A stretch of DNA of 64,000 nt from Ignavibacteriota bacterium (GCA_026390735.1 JAPLFJ010000031.1:1-64000), one strand, 5' to 3'. Positions 26,300-34,742 are shown, numbered from the stretch's first letter. Notes: generated by a model not told the origin, from the letters alone. Translations and numbers: made by a program.

Positions 26300-26981
26300 G
26301 TATAAGATGATGATTGATTTATGAATAAAAGGTTTCTGTAAGCGGGAACGATATCCGATAGTTCCTTATGGAATATCTTAAGATGAAAATGAGAATATTG
26401 AACCCTTGGCGAATAGACTGTGAATGCCCTTAAAATGCATTTGGAAGGGTGATATAACGCGTTTTTAACGCATTGCATACGGGTTACATACGGGTTAGAC
26501 ACGCGTTGGAGGACTAAAAGTTAAATACAAATGAACGGTACGAGCAAGACGGACGAAGAACTGCAGCAAAAGTATGTTTAAAAGTGATCCCAAAGAATAA
26601 ATTGTTTTAAAGTTGTACAAATATTAAGAGAAAACGTCTGAATTTATTAATACCTTATTTCTAAATTATTTAAATCAGATTTAATAGTCAACATCTAAAT
26701 ATCTATAATATTTTATGTAAATTAGCATACTTGCAATGGAAGGGTCTGTTTTGCAAATTCATAAGACAGAATGGCTAACAAAAAACAAATAAACAATAAA
26801 GAATATTCTAAGGAACAATTAATTTGTATTTTTAAATAAAAATATAATTATTACATTAGAGTAAGCAAATAGATTTCCCAATGGAATACAAAACACAAAT
26901 ATCCGATGTTTGCTATACGGCTCTTCAAACAAGACAGACATACTATATTCAATTTTTAAGAACAATTAATTGCATAACGGT
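26300..26981. other. Gene-poor gap with possible gene remnants
   Basis: No convincing gene. A short direct repeat CATACGGGTTA occurs twice at about 26476-26500. Two short ATG frames, 26531-26581 (16 residues) and 26771-26839 (22 residues, starting MANKKQINNKEYS), look like truncated N-termini. The rest is very AT-rich and could hold the promoter of the T9SS gene at 26982. Confidence 0.4.
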
Positions 26982-28250
26982 ATGAGAAAAATATTTATCA
27001 TCTTAGCGATGCTCGTGGCAGTGAATTCAAGTGCACAGTGGGTGCAGATGTCAAATGGACCAACAGAAGTAGTAAATAGTATAATTGTTTCTGGAACAAA
27101 CCTTTATGCAGGAACATTAGCCGGTGTATTCCTGTCGACAAATAATGGAACAAACTGGACTGCAGTCAATAATGGATTAACAAATCTCTACATTAATACA
27201 CTTGTAGTTTCTGGTACAACAATCTTTGCAGGATCTATTAACGGCATTATATTCAGGACAAATGATAATGGAATGACCTGGACTTCACGAACTCTTGGGT
27301 CTTCAATTAATGATGTTTATGCGCTTGCAGTATCTGGCACAAATATTCTTGCGGGAACACAAGGAAATGGGATTTTTATCTCAACAAACAACGGTAATAC
27401 CTGGACTGTGGTAAATAACGGATTAACAGGATTTGGTTTATTTGTTAATTCCTTTGCAGTTTTGGGCTCAAATATTTTTGCTGGAACATCAGAGGGTATA
27501 TTTTTAACAACAAATAACGGCACATATTGGAATAAGTTATATACTGGACTTCCAACTAATGGTAGGGTTCACGCACTTATTGTTTCTGGAACAAAAATAT
27601 TTGCAGGAATTTACGGTTATCCTACTCCAGCAGGAGTATATTTATCCACGAACAACGGAACAACATGGATGGCAGTCAATAATGACTTAAATGATAGAGA
27701 TATATTTTCATTTGCAGTTTCTGACACAAACCTTTTTGTCGGTACTCATTATGGTGTATATTTATCTACAAATGATGGAGCAAATTGGATTCCAAAAAGT
27801 CAGGGGTTCTCTGTTTGGATGTATATTCGTTCTTTAATTATTTCAAATAATTATATTTTTGCCGGAGTTAGTCCTTCAGTTCCTCCTTACCCGGTGTATA
27901 AAGTGTTTCGGCGCTCACTATCTGAAATCATCTGCATCCAAAACATCAGCACAGAAGCACCATCAAAGTATTCACTATCGCAAAACTATCCGAACCCGTT
28001 CAACCCAACGACGAAGATAAGATTTAGTGTTGTGAATGGATTCCCGATAGGAGCATTCGGGAATGACAAGGTTGTGTTGAAAGTTTACGATGTAATGGGG
28101 CGGGAAGTACAGACACTGGTGAATGAGAGATTACAGCCCGGCACGTATGAAGCCGCGTTTGACGGCTCGGCACTAAACAGCGGAGTGTATTTCTATAAAC
28201 TGGTGACGGGCAATTTTACTGAGACAAAGAAGATGATACTTATTAAATAA
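26982..28250 (+). CDS. T9SS-exported beta-propeller repeat protein
   Basis: A 422-residue protein: signal peptide (MRKIFIILAMLVAVNSSAQ), then about seven repeats of the form SGTNLYAGT...GVFLSTNNGTNW, typical of BNR/YCF48-like propellers, then a T9SS type A sorting domain with SLSQNYPNPFNPTTKIRF and a terminal MILIK. The ATG at 26982 is preferred over a TTG at 26970. The cargo would be cleaved and anchored at, or released from, the cell surface. A palindromic repeat is inserted in frame in the sorting domain (28040-28071), adding NGFPIGAFGNDK. Confidence 0.85.
   Translation: MRKIFIILAMLVAVNSSAQWVQMSNGPTEVVNSIIVSGTNLYAGTLAGVFLSTNNGTNWTAVNNGLTNLYINTLVVSGTTIFAGSINGIIFRTNDNGMTWTSRTLGSSINDVYALAVSGTNILAGTQGNGIFISTNNGNTWTVVNNGLTGFGLFVNSFAVLGSNIFAGTSEGIFLTTNNGTYWNKLYTGLPTNGRVHALIVSGTKIFAGIYGYPTPAGVYLSTNNGTTWMAVNNDLNDRDIFSFAVSDTNLFVGTHYGVYLSTNDGANWIPKSQGFSVWMYIRSLIISNNYIFAGVSPSVPPYPVYKVFRRSLSEIICIQNISTEAPSKYSLSQNYPNPFNPTTKIRFSVVNGFPIGAFGNDKVVLKVYDVMGREVQTLVNERLQPGTYEAAFDGSALNSGVYFYKLVTGNFTETKKMILIK
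28040..28071. repeat. TARGAGCAY-loop palindrome inserted in a T9SS sorting domain, copy 1
   Basis: ATTCCCGA, 9-base loop TAGGAGCAT, TCGGGAAT, then GACAAGG. It is in frame and encodes FPIGAFGNDK between the first and second strands of the sorting domain. Sorting domains without it (for example at 29240-30181) read IRFQLSVAGDVSLRV here. Confidence 0.7.
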
Positions 28251-28264
28251 TTTTATCGTCAGAG

Positions 28265-29227
28265 ATGAAAAAGCTAATAGTTATTTTAGTAATGTTCTTA
28301 CTCTCTTTAATTTCAGGAGCAGAGGCACTTGATACACTTTCAACTGAATATATGCCAATGCACGTAGGAGATTTTTGGGTATATGATGTTGCACAACATC
28401 AGGTCCCAGGTGGTACTTTTCGTTGGAATGAAAAACTATCCGTTGTCTGCTTAAGAACAGTAAATAATCATGTTTATTATTATCTGAAGACAATTGCTCA
28501 AAACCATTCACCAACTGTGTATTTTAATGGTTACTATAGGGTTGACAGTTTGACAGGAAGCTTAATGAAATATGATTCAATTGGATGGTGTTCAAATTAT
28601 CATTTTGAAAGTTTAAGCGACAGTCTCGCAGCAGTAATTGGTGATTCAGTAATGAATTGTAATTCTGGAGGGTATAAATGTAATGGAATAAATAGATATT
28701 TTATCTTTGGTGATTCAACTACTGGAAAACTATTTAAAAATACTATTACAATTGGTTCATTTAGTACAGTCTATAATAAATCTTTCTACTTTAATTGTGG
28801 TTTATATAGTTACTCTGGCGAAGCCGGTGGTTATGGAAATTCTGGGATAGTATCTGTCCTTAAAGGGTGCAGAATAAATGGAATTGTTTACGGAGATACA
28901 ATTCAAACAGGAATATTCCAAATCAACACCGAAATACCAGCAAAGTATTCGCTGGGGCAGAACTATCCGAATCCGTTTAATCCGACGACGAAGATAAGAT
29001 TCAGTATTGTAAATGGATTCCCGATAGGAGCATTCGGGAATGACAAGGTTGTGTTGAAAGTTTACGATGTAATGGGGCGGGAAGTACAAACGCTGGTGAA
29101 CGAAAGATTACAGCCCGGCACGTACGAAGCCGCGTTCGACGGTTCTTCTTTAAATAGTGGAGTGTATTTTTACAAGATTTCTGCGGGAGATTATTCGGAG
29201 ACGAAGAAGATGTTATTAATAAAATAA
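28265..29227 (+). CDS. T9SS-exported protein, tandem paralogue 1
   Basis: A 320-residue protein with a signal peptide, a conserved N-terminal domain (YMPMHVGDFWVYD, VDSLTGSLMKYDSIGWCSNY, then SLAAVIGDSVMNC) and a T9SS sorting domain (SLGQNYPNPFNPTTKIRF). It is about half identical to the next gene, so the two arose by tandem duplication. The sorting domain is nearly identical at the base level to that of the preceding gene over about 130 bases and shares its palindromic insertion, although the cargo domains are unrelated. Function unknown. Confidence 0.82.
   Translation: MKKLIVILVMFLLSLISGAEALDTLSTEYMPMHVGDFWVYDVAQHQVPGGTFRWNEKLSVVCLRTVNNHVYYYLKTIAQNHSPTVYFNGYYRVDSLTGSLMKYDSIGWCSNYHFESLSDSLAAVIGDSVMNCNSGGYKCNGINRYFIFGDSTTGKLFKNTITIGSFSTVYNKSFYFNCGLYSYSGEAGGYGNSGIVSVLKGCRINGIVYGDTIQTGIFQINTEIPAKYSLGQNYPNPFNPTTKIRFSIVNGFPIGAFGNDKVVLKVYDVMGREVQTLVNERLQPGTYEAAFDGSSLNSGVYFYKISAGDYSETKKMLLIK
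29017..29048. repeat. TARGAGCAY-loop palindrome inserted in a T9SS sorting domain, copy 2
   Basis: The same palindrome, loop and GACAAGG border as at 28040, in the same codon phase and at the same place of the sorting domain. Confidence 0.7.
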
Positions 29228-29239
29228 TTTTTATAGATT

Positions 29240-30181
29240 ATGAAAAAACTTAAATCATTAATTATTCTGTTACTGCTCTTTATAGCGTCCACTTCTTTTG
29301 GCTTAGATACAAATTCTATAAAGTATATGCCTTTACATGTTGGGGATTTTTGGGTGTATAATGGTTACACTTATCAGGTACCTGGGGGTCCTACATACTG
29401 GATAGAAAAACTCTCTGTTATCAGTTCAAGGGCAATAAATAACCATATTTATTGTTATTTAGTTTCAAATAGAACACCTTCATATCTTCCTTTTAAAAAA
29501 GAGTACTTAAGAGTTGATAGCATTACGGGAAGTTCATATAAATATGATTCCACAGGATGGTGCTCTAATTATTATTTTGAAATGTTATCTGACAGTCTTG
29601 CGGCTGTTTATGGTGATTCAATTAAGAATTGTGGTATCGGTTATTACAAATGCATCGGCAACTCAAAATACTTTTTATTCGGTGATTCGATAACGACAAT
29701 AAATTATTATTCTCATATCGGGTGGGGTGGTGGAAGTTATTCAATTTATCAAATAAGTTTCTCTCAAAATTATGGATTATCTAAATACTCTAATAATTCA
29801 TCAGGTGGTGGAACATTTGGCAGTTTATCTTATACTCTTAAAGGTTGTAAAATTAATGGTATTCTATATGGTGACACATCAACCGTTTCTATTTTAAACA
29901 TCAGCACAGAAACACCATCAAAATATTCACTATCGCAAAACTATCCGAACCCATTTAATCCGAGTACAGTTATACGTTTTCAGTTGTCGGTTGCAGGTGA
30001 TGTATCATTGAGGGTGTATGATGTGATGGGGAGGGAAGTACAGACGCTGGTGATTGAGAGATTGCAGGCGGGGACTTATGAAGTGAAGTTTGACGGCTCG
30101 ATGCTGATGAGCGGGGTTTATTTTTATAAGATGGTGACGGAAGGGTTTACAGATACGAAAAGAATGTTATTGATAAAGTAG
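29240..30181 (+). CDS. T9SS-exported protein, tandem paralogue 2
   Basis: A 313-residue protein similar to its upstream neighbour throughout the cargo domain (YMPLHVGDFWVYN, VDSITGSSYKYDSTGWCSNY, SLAAVYGDSI), with the four conserved Cys of that domain retained. It also has a signal peptide and a T9SS sorting domain (SLSQNYPNPFNPSTVIRF to MLLIK). The sorting domain lacks the palindromic insertion present in the two upstream genes. It lies 12 bases after the neighbour, probably in one transcript. Confidence 0.82.
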   Translation: MKKLKSLIILLLLFIASTSFGLDTNSIKYMPLHVGDFWVYNGYTYQVPGGPTYWIEKLSVISSRAINNHIYCYLVSNRTPSYLPFKKEYLRVDSITGSSYKYDSTGWCSNYYFEMLSDSLAAVYGDSIKNCGIGYYKCIGNSKYFLFGDSITTINYYSHIGWGGGSYSIYQISFSQNYGLSKYSNNSSGGGTFGSLSYTLKGCKINGILYGDTSTVSILNISTETPSKYSLSQNYPNPFNPSTVIRFQLSVAGDVSLRVYDVMGREVQTLVIERLQAGTYEVKFDGSMLMSGVYFYKMVTEGFTDTKRMLLIK

Positions 30182-30306
30182 TTGAGCGTTGATAGTTGTC
30201 AGTTGATAGATAAAAAATTAAAGATTTTAACACTAAGTCACGAAGAACAAAAGATTAATTTAGAATGCAAAGTTCAGAATTAAGTGATGCGATAGAGATT
30301 TAAGTA

Positions 30307-30458
30307 AATCCCGTAGGGATTGAATATCAGTAGTCAGGAATATGCCCCTATTGTCTTATCCCGTAGGGATTACATATTGGTTTGTGATGAAGTGCAATAC
30401 CTATGGCATTGGATCTGTGTAATAATTAGTACTACTGATATTTAATGCCTACGGCATT
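30307..30458. repeat. Four-hairpin inverted element B (REPIN-like)
   Basis: Same plan as element A: hairpins at 30307-30321 (AATCCCGTAGGGATT), 30358-30371 (ATCCCGTAGGGATT), 30396-30410 (AATACCTATGGCATT) and 30444-30458 (AATGCCTACGGCATT). Two point right, two left. The outer units share an AATATCAGTAG tail pointing inward. Compared with element A the stem changes CTC/GAG to CCC/GGG and GCC/GGC, and one unit has a G-T wobble, so base pairing is kept. It lies in a 350-base gene-free gap before the next T9SS gene. Confidence 0.75.
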
Positions 30459-30475
30459 GAAAGATTAAATATTGT

Positions 30476-30495
30476 TTCCGGCAAGAATGCCGGAA
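30476..30495. repeat. Short perfect hairpin after element B
   Basis: TTCCGGCA, loop AGAA, TGCCGGAA. It forms an 8-base perfect stem 38 bases before the T9SS gene start and could be part of the same repeat array or an mRNA leader structure. Confidence 0.55.
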
Positions 30496-30532
30496 CTACG
30501 AAAAGAAGAACAAAGAATTTAATTATAAGATT

Positions 30533-31777
30533 ATGAAAAGGGGAATTTTCACAGTGTTGGTTTTAATGATGAGTGCACTGTGTTTTTCACAGACGTACTT
30601 TACGAGGGTTACGGATTCAATACCGAATCTTGTGATTATGTCTATGCAGTTTACTTCTGCTAATAGGGGATATGCGTGCGGAAGTTATCAAACAAATTTT
30701 CCGGGTGCTTTCCTAAGAACAACGAATGGAGGTGTGAACTGGCAGGTCACACAGTTTACGAATGTATCTGTTGATGATCTTACATTTGTTAACGAGAATA
30801 CGGGTTACCTTTCCTGCTGGAGGGACTGGAGCTATGTTTACAAGACAACGAATGGTGGCTCAAACTGGTTTTGTGCAGATAGTATACACACAAGCTTCTT
30901 CAGGATAAAGTTCTTTGATGCTAATACAGGTTGCGTAGTTGCAAAATATAATACTAATCATTTTACAACTGATGGCGGGTATACCTGGACCTCGCAGTAC
31001 AATGGTTTTTGGCATGAGCCATCTTCTCTGAATTGTCTGAATGCTGATACATGGCTTGTTGCAGATGGTGGAAGCCAGATTATGAAAACAACTAACAGAG
31101 GAATAAACTGGAATGCAGTACTTTTTGATACAATCGGTATTTCGTCATTACACTTTATTAATGATACTACAGGTTTTGCTGTATCGTATTATGGTGTTGT
31201 GTGCAAGACGAATAATGCCGGTAACAACTGGACACGAATTGCTAAACTTGCTGGCGGAATCTATAGTACGTTCTACGATGCAAGAATTGTGTTTCCGAAT
31301 CCGAATACAGGTTATATAACCTCCGGGAGTGGTATGTTCAAAACAACAAACGGAGGGTTCAACTGGAGCAGACTTTCATTCAACACAATGGCAGGGCTGA
31401 GTTCTTTGTACTTTTTAAATCCTGATACAGGTTTTGCGGGAGGTTACAGCGGTTTTATTTACAGGACGACAACAGGAGGCGTAGCGTATGTACCTCCACC
31501 GAAAGAGATTCCGACTGATTACAAGTTATTCCAGAACTATCCGAATCCTTTTAATCCGAGAACTGTAATAAGGTTTCAGATTCCGAAGGCAGGTCAGGTT
31601 TCTTTAAAAGTTTATGATGCTTCAGGAAAGTTTATGACGACACTCGTAAACGAATACATTCAGGCAGACTTTTACGATGTAAGTTTTGATGGAACAGGAT
31701 TGAGCAGCGGAGTGTATTTTTATAAACTTGCTACTGAGGGCTTTACTGAGACGAAGAGGATGGTGCTTTTGAAATAA
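30533..31777 (+). CDS. T9SS-exported YCF48-like beta-propeller protein
   Basis: A 414-residue protein with a signal peptide (VLVLMMSALCFSQ), about six YCF48/BNR-like repeats (FVNENTGYLSCW...YKTTNGGSNW type) and a T9SS sorting domain (KLFQNYPNPFNPRTVIRF to MVLLK). Such proteins are presumed to be surface-bound or released; the ligand is unknown. The sorting domain diverges from those of the upstream genes, so it was not recently exchanged with them. Confidence 0.85.
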   Translation: MKRGIFTVLVLMMSALCFSQTYFTRVTDSIPNLVIMSMQFTSANRGYACGSYQTNFPGAFLRTTNGGVNWQVTQFTNVSVDDLTFVNENTGYLSCWRDWSYVYKTTNGGSNWFCADSIHTSFFRIKFFDANTGCVVAKYNTNHFTTDGGYTWTSQYNGFWHEPSSLNCLNADTWLVADGGSQIMKTTNRGINWNAVLFDTIGISSLHFINDTTGFAVSYYGVVCKTNNAGNNWTRIAKLAGGIYSTFYDARIVFPNPNTGYITSGSGMFKTTNGGFNWSRLSFNTMAGLSSLYFLNPDTGFAGGYSGFIYRTTTGGVAYVPPPKEIPTDYKLFQNYPNPFNPRTVIRFQIPKAGQVSLKVYDASGKFMTTLVNEYIQADFYDVSFDGTGLSSGVYFYKLATEGFTETKRMVLLK

Positions 31778-31789
31778 GAGATACCCACC

Positions 31790-31833
31790 CCGTCTGTCTG
31801 CTTGCGCAGACATCCACCCCTCCAAGGAGGGGA
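31790..31833. repeat. Double-hairpin palindromic repeat after a T9SS gene
   Basis: Two adjacent stems: TGTCTG / CAGACA (31795-31812, loop CTTGCG) and CCCCTCC / GGAGGGG (31817-31832, loop AA), followed by AATC. It lies in the 100 bases between two T9SS genes. It lacks a T run, so a classical terminator is unlikely. Confidence 0.6.
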
Positions 31834-31879
31834 ATCTTTAAAGATGTGGTAGTGTACAAATAATTTTAAATAAGTATAA

Positions 31880-33322
31880 ATGAAAAGATTAATAGTTGTA
31901 GTTATAATGCTTGTATCACTGAGTGCAAATGCTCAGTGGATTCAGTATCCGCTGTCATATACCGGGTTTGCGTATACATTGGGTTTTTATGATGTGAACA
32001 GGGGATTGTCATTCGGACATACAATGTTTCCGTTTAATCAGAATTTATATTACACTACTAATTCGGGTAGTAACTGGGTGATGGCAAATTATCCAATGCA
32101 GTTAAGGGCTTTTGCAGATGTACAATATATCAATGCCAACATTGTTTATGCGGGTGGTTCGGAGAATGTTGTGTTGAAGAGCAGTAATAGTTCTCGGAAT
32201 GATTTTAGAAATTTTCCGAAGTTCTTAAGAGAGCGATTACTGCGTGAAGGTAAGAGGGAATATTCTGTTGAGTATAAGAGTGCATTTATTAAATCGAGTG
32301 ACGGAGGTGTAAACTGGCAGAGGGGTTCGGAGTTTGATACGCTAACGGGATTTATTACAGACATACATTTTCTGGATATTAATACGGGGTATGCTTTAAT
32401 TGATTCTACAATGTACGGCAGGACAAGGTTTTACAAAACGACAAATGCAGGTACAAACTGGAATATGGTTTGCAGGATAGACACTGCAGAAGTTGATAAG
32501 ATGGTATTCCTTGATGCGAATACAGGAATTGCTAAGGGGTACAGTTGGGGCGGAAGAATTTACAGGACTACGAATGCAGGTGTGAACTGGGCTATAAAAG
32601 AAATGCCAACTCAGATAGACGGTCTGACATTTTTCAATCAGAGCACTGGTATAGCAATAGGCATTCAAGAGGCCGGAGCAACAACAAAAGTTTACAGAAC
32701 AACGGATGCGGGAATAAACTGGAATGTAGTGTATACAAATCCCGGGAGACAATACCAGAACATAAAAGCCATTCCGAATACCGGTACGGCATTTGCGGTA
32801 GGAAATCTGATTGATACTGTGCAGTCTATGTACGGAAAGATAACAACGTTAAAGACTACGAACTATGGATTTAGCTGGGTAGTTAAAGAATTTAATCCGC
32901 CTTCTCTGATGTTTGGAGTTGGGATTGCAGATGCGAACAACTTCTTTATAGGCGGCGGTGATGTTTACGGACAGGCAATAATAATGAAGTCAACAAACGG
33001 CGGTAATGTGTTTGTTAATAATTCCGGGAGTGAAATACCTTCGGCATATTCACTGGAACAGAATTATCCTAATCCGTTTAATCCTTCGACAGTTATTCGT
33101 TTCGAGTTGTCAGTTGTCAGTGATGTATCGTTAAAAGTCTATGATGTGCAGGGCAGGGAAGTGGCGACTCTGGTGAATGAGAAGATGAATGCAGGAAAAT
33201 ATGAAGTGTGGTTTGACGCTCTCCTCGGCGGGTCTTCGAGGGAGCTGGCGAGCGGGATTTATTTTTACAGGATGGTAACGGATGGATACAGTGAGACGAG
33301 GAAGATGTTTTTATTGAAATAG
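31880..33322 (+). CDS. T9SS-exported YCF48-like protein with inserted segments
   Basis: A 480-residue protein: signal peptide (VVVIMLVSLSANAQ), YCF48-like repeats (KTTNAGTNWNMV, RTTNAGVNWAIK and others) and a T9SS sorting domain (SLEQNYPNPFNPSTVIRF to MFLLK). Two segments do not fit. Residues about 107-135 are Arg/Lys/Glu/Phe-rich (NDFRNFPKFLRERLLREGKR) and split one propeller repeat, with LKSS before and IKSS after it. In the sorting domain ALLGGSSRELASG replaces the usual GSxLSSG. Both inserts contain inverted repeats (32194-32219 and about 33222-33242). Confidence 0.82.
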   Translation: MKRLIVVVIMLVSLSANAQWIQYPLSYTGFAYTLGFYDVNRGLSFGHTMFPFNQNLYYTTNSGSNWVMANYPMQLRAFADVQYINANIVYAGGSENVVLKSSNSSRNDFRNFPKFLRERLLREGKREYSVEYKSAFIKSSDGGVNWQRGSEFDTLTGFITDIHFLDINTGYALIDSTMYGRTRFYKTTNAGTNWNMVCRIDTAEVDKMVFLDANTGIAKGYSWGGRIYRTTNAGVNWAIKEMPTQIDGLTFFNQSTGIAIGIQEAGATTKVYRTTDAGINWNVVYTNPGRQYQNIKAIPNTGTAFAVGNLIDTVQSMYGKITTLKTTNYGFSWVVKEFNPPSLMFGVGIADANNFFIGGGDVYGQAIIMKSTNGGNVFVNNSGSEIPSAYSLEQNYPNPFNPSTVIRFELSVVSDVSLKVYDVQGREVATLVNEKMNAGKYEVWFDALLGGSSRELASGIYFYRMVTDGYSETRKMFLLK

Positions 33323-33510
33323 TTGATCCTCCCAACAAGACGGCGGACGCAAAGAATGCGTAGTTTTTTGTTATCAATTGTTCGTTGTCAGTTGTTTGTT
33401 TTCAGGGATGACGGAACCGTAATTGGGATTAAAAAATAAATATGGAATCAACTTGCTATTGATGTTTATTAATAGCATATTGTTTACTAAGATATAAATA
33501 AAGATATATG

Positions 33511-33682
33511 TTTCAGATTTGATTTGCCACTTTGAATTTATTCTAAGTACTGCAGTTCACACCTCCAAAAATATGTTATCGGATTTATAGAAAAACATAA
33601 ATTTACATTTAGCGTATTTATATCAAACAGAAGTCCGATATAAATCGGAGTAAATTAAAAAATTTCTTTGAAAGGAAACAAA
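33511..33682 (+). promoter_or_regulatory. Long structured leader of cold-shock gene 1
   Basis: The leader shares ordered blocks with that of the second csp gene: AGATTTG near the presumed -7 region, TGCAGTT, GATTTATAG, AAATTTACATTTAGC, TATATCAAA, and the hairpin TCCGAT-ATAA-ATCGGA (33634-33649), then the ribosome site AAAGGAAA. The other copy has TCCGGT and ATCGGA, which keeps pairing by a G-T wobble. Long leaders of this kind control csp mRNA stability and translation by temperature. The gap from 33323 to 33510 shows no gene. Confidence 0.6.
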
Positions 33683-33883
33683 ATGGAAAAAGGAATCGTA
33701 AAATGGTTCAACTCGTCAAAAGGCTTCGGATTTATCACAGTAGCCGGTAAACCAGATGTATTCGTACATTTTAATGCCATCTTAGGTGATGGATACAAAG
33801 CATTAGACGAAGGTGATTCAGTAGAATTCGAAATTGAAGACGGACCAAAAGGTCTTCAGGCAGCAAATGTTACAAAACTTTAA
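33683..33883 (+). CDS. Cold-shock protein 1
   Basis: A 66-residue single-domain nucleic-acid chaperone with RNP1 GFGFITV and RNP2 DVFVHF. ATG at 33683 follows GAAAGGAAA and is preferred over the TTG at 33668. It differs from the second csp at only a handful of residues, so the pair is a recent duplication including the leader. It is monocistronic, with its own terminator. Confidence 0.95.
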   Translation: MEKGIVKWFNSSKGFGFITVAGKPDVFVHFNAILGDGYKALDEGDSVEFEIEDGPKGLQAANVTKL

Positions 33884-33922
33884 GTCTAAATTAATTAGCT
33901 GAAAATAGTAATAGCTGTATAG

Positions 33923-33955
33923 AAGGGTTGTCAGTAATGACAACCCTTTTTTTAT
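33923..33955 (+). terminator. Terminator of cold-shock gene 1
   Basis: AAGGGTTGTCA / TGACAACCCTT with loop GTAA, then seven T. Confidence 0.92.
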
Positions 33956-34172
33956 ATCCTGCCAGATTATTTTCCCAAAAATACATTCATAATAACCACC
34001 TCTAAGCACTGATTTATCATGCATAAGCGTTACTAATGTATAGATTATTAAGAACCTCCCAGAAAAATATATCTGTAATAACATACAAAAAATATTTCAT
34101 AAATGCGTTTTTTTATCTTGCATTTTCAGAAAATTAGTCCGATATTGTAAACGGTTATTAAGTTATTTGTTA

Positions 34173-34349
34173 TAGATTTGTTTTGCCGCTTGGAAGGAAA
34201 ACTTCACGAGTTCTGCAGTTTACACTTTTCTAAAGTATGAATCCAGATTTATAGGAAAAATCAAATTTACATTTAGCTTTTTATATCAAATATTTATCCG
34301 GTATAAAATCGGAAGTAAATTATTAAAAAATTTCTTGAAAGGAAATGCA
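34173..34349 (+). promoter_or_regulatory. Promoter and structured leader of cold-shock gene 2
   Basis: A -7-like TAGATTTG (34173-34180) is followed by a leader of about 160 bases that carries the same blocks as the first csp leader, with the hairpin TCCGGT-ATAAA-ATCGGA at 34297-34313. Length and position recall the long leader of E. coli cspA. Confidence 0.6.
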
Positions 34350-34550
34350 ATGGAAAAAGGTACTGTAAAATGGTTCAACTCTTCAAAGGGTTTTGGATTC
34401 ATTACCGTAGCAGGTAAAAAAGATGTATTCGTACATTTTAACGCAATTTTAGGCGATGGTTACAAAACATTAAACGAAGGCGATACAGTCGAATTCGAAA
34501 TCGAAGACGGACCAAAGGGACCGCAGGCAACAAATGTTACAAAACTCTAA
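34350..34550 (+). CDS. Cold-shock protein 2
   Basis: A 66-residue cold-shock domain protein with [18 protein letters not shown] (RNP1 and RNP2). ATG at 34350 follows GAAAGGAAA and is preferred over TTG at 34335. It is a close paralogue of the gene 670 bases upstream. Two copies in tandem suggest dosage or differential control at low temperature. Confidence 0.95.
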   Translation: MEKGTVKWFNSSKGFGFITVAGKKDVFVHFNAILGDGYKTLNEGDTVEFEIEDGPKGPQATNVTKL

Positions 34551-34597
34551 AACTAAAATGTAATTAGCTAATTATAAAAAGTGTTACAGTTTGTACG

Positions 34598-34631
34598 AAA
34601 AGGGCTGTCAGAAATGGCAGCCCTTTTTTTA
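34598..34631 (+). terminator. Terminator of cold-shock gene 2
   Basis: AAAAGGGCTGTCA / TGGCAGCCCTTTT with a GAAA tetraloop and a T run. Confidence 0.92.
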
Positions 34632-34742
34632 TTACAGGAAATCAGTGTTTTAATGCTAATGAGACGTGTTTTTGAATATTATCTGAGTGAAACTTTTGGT
34701 ATATTTACGTAGTTAGATATTTATATAATTTAATTTAAAAGC

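Noticed and set aside
26290-26502. 70-residue minus-strand frame upstream of the hypothetical gene
   Set aside because: No ribosome site, odd composition, overlap with the neighbouring start and no recognisable domain.
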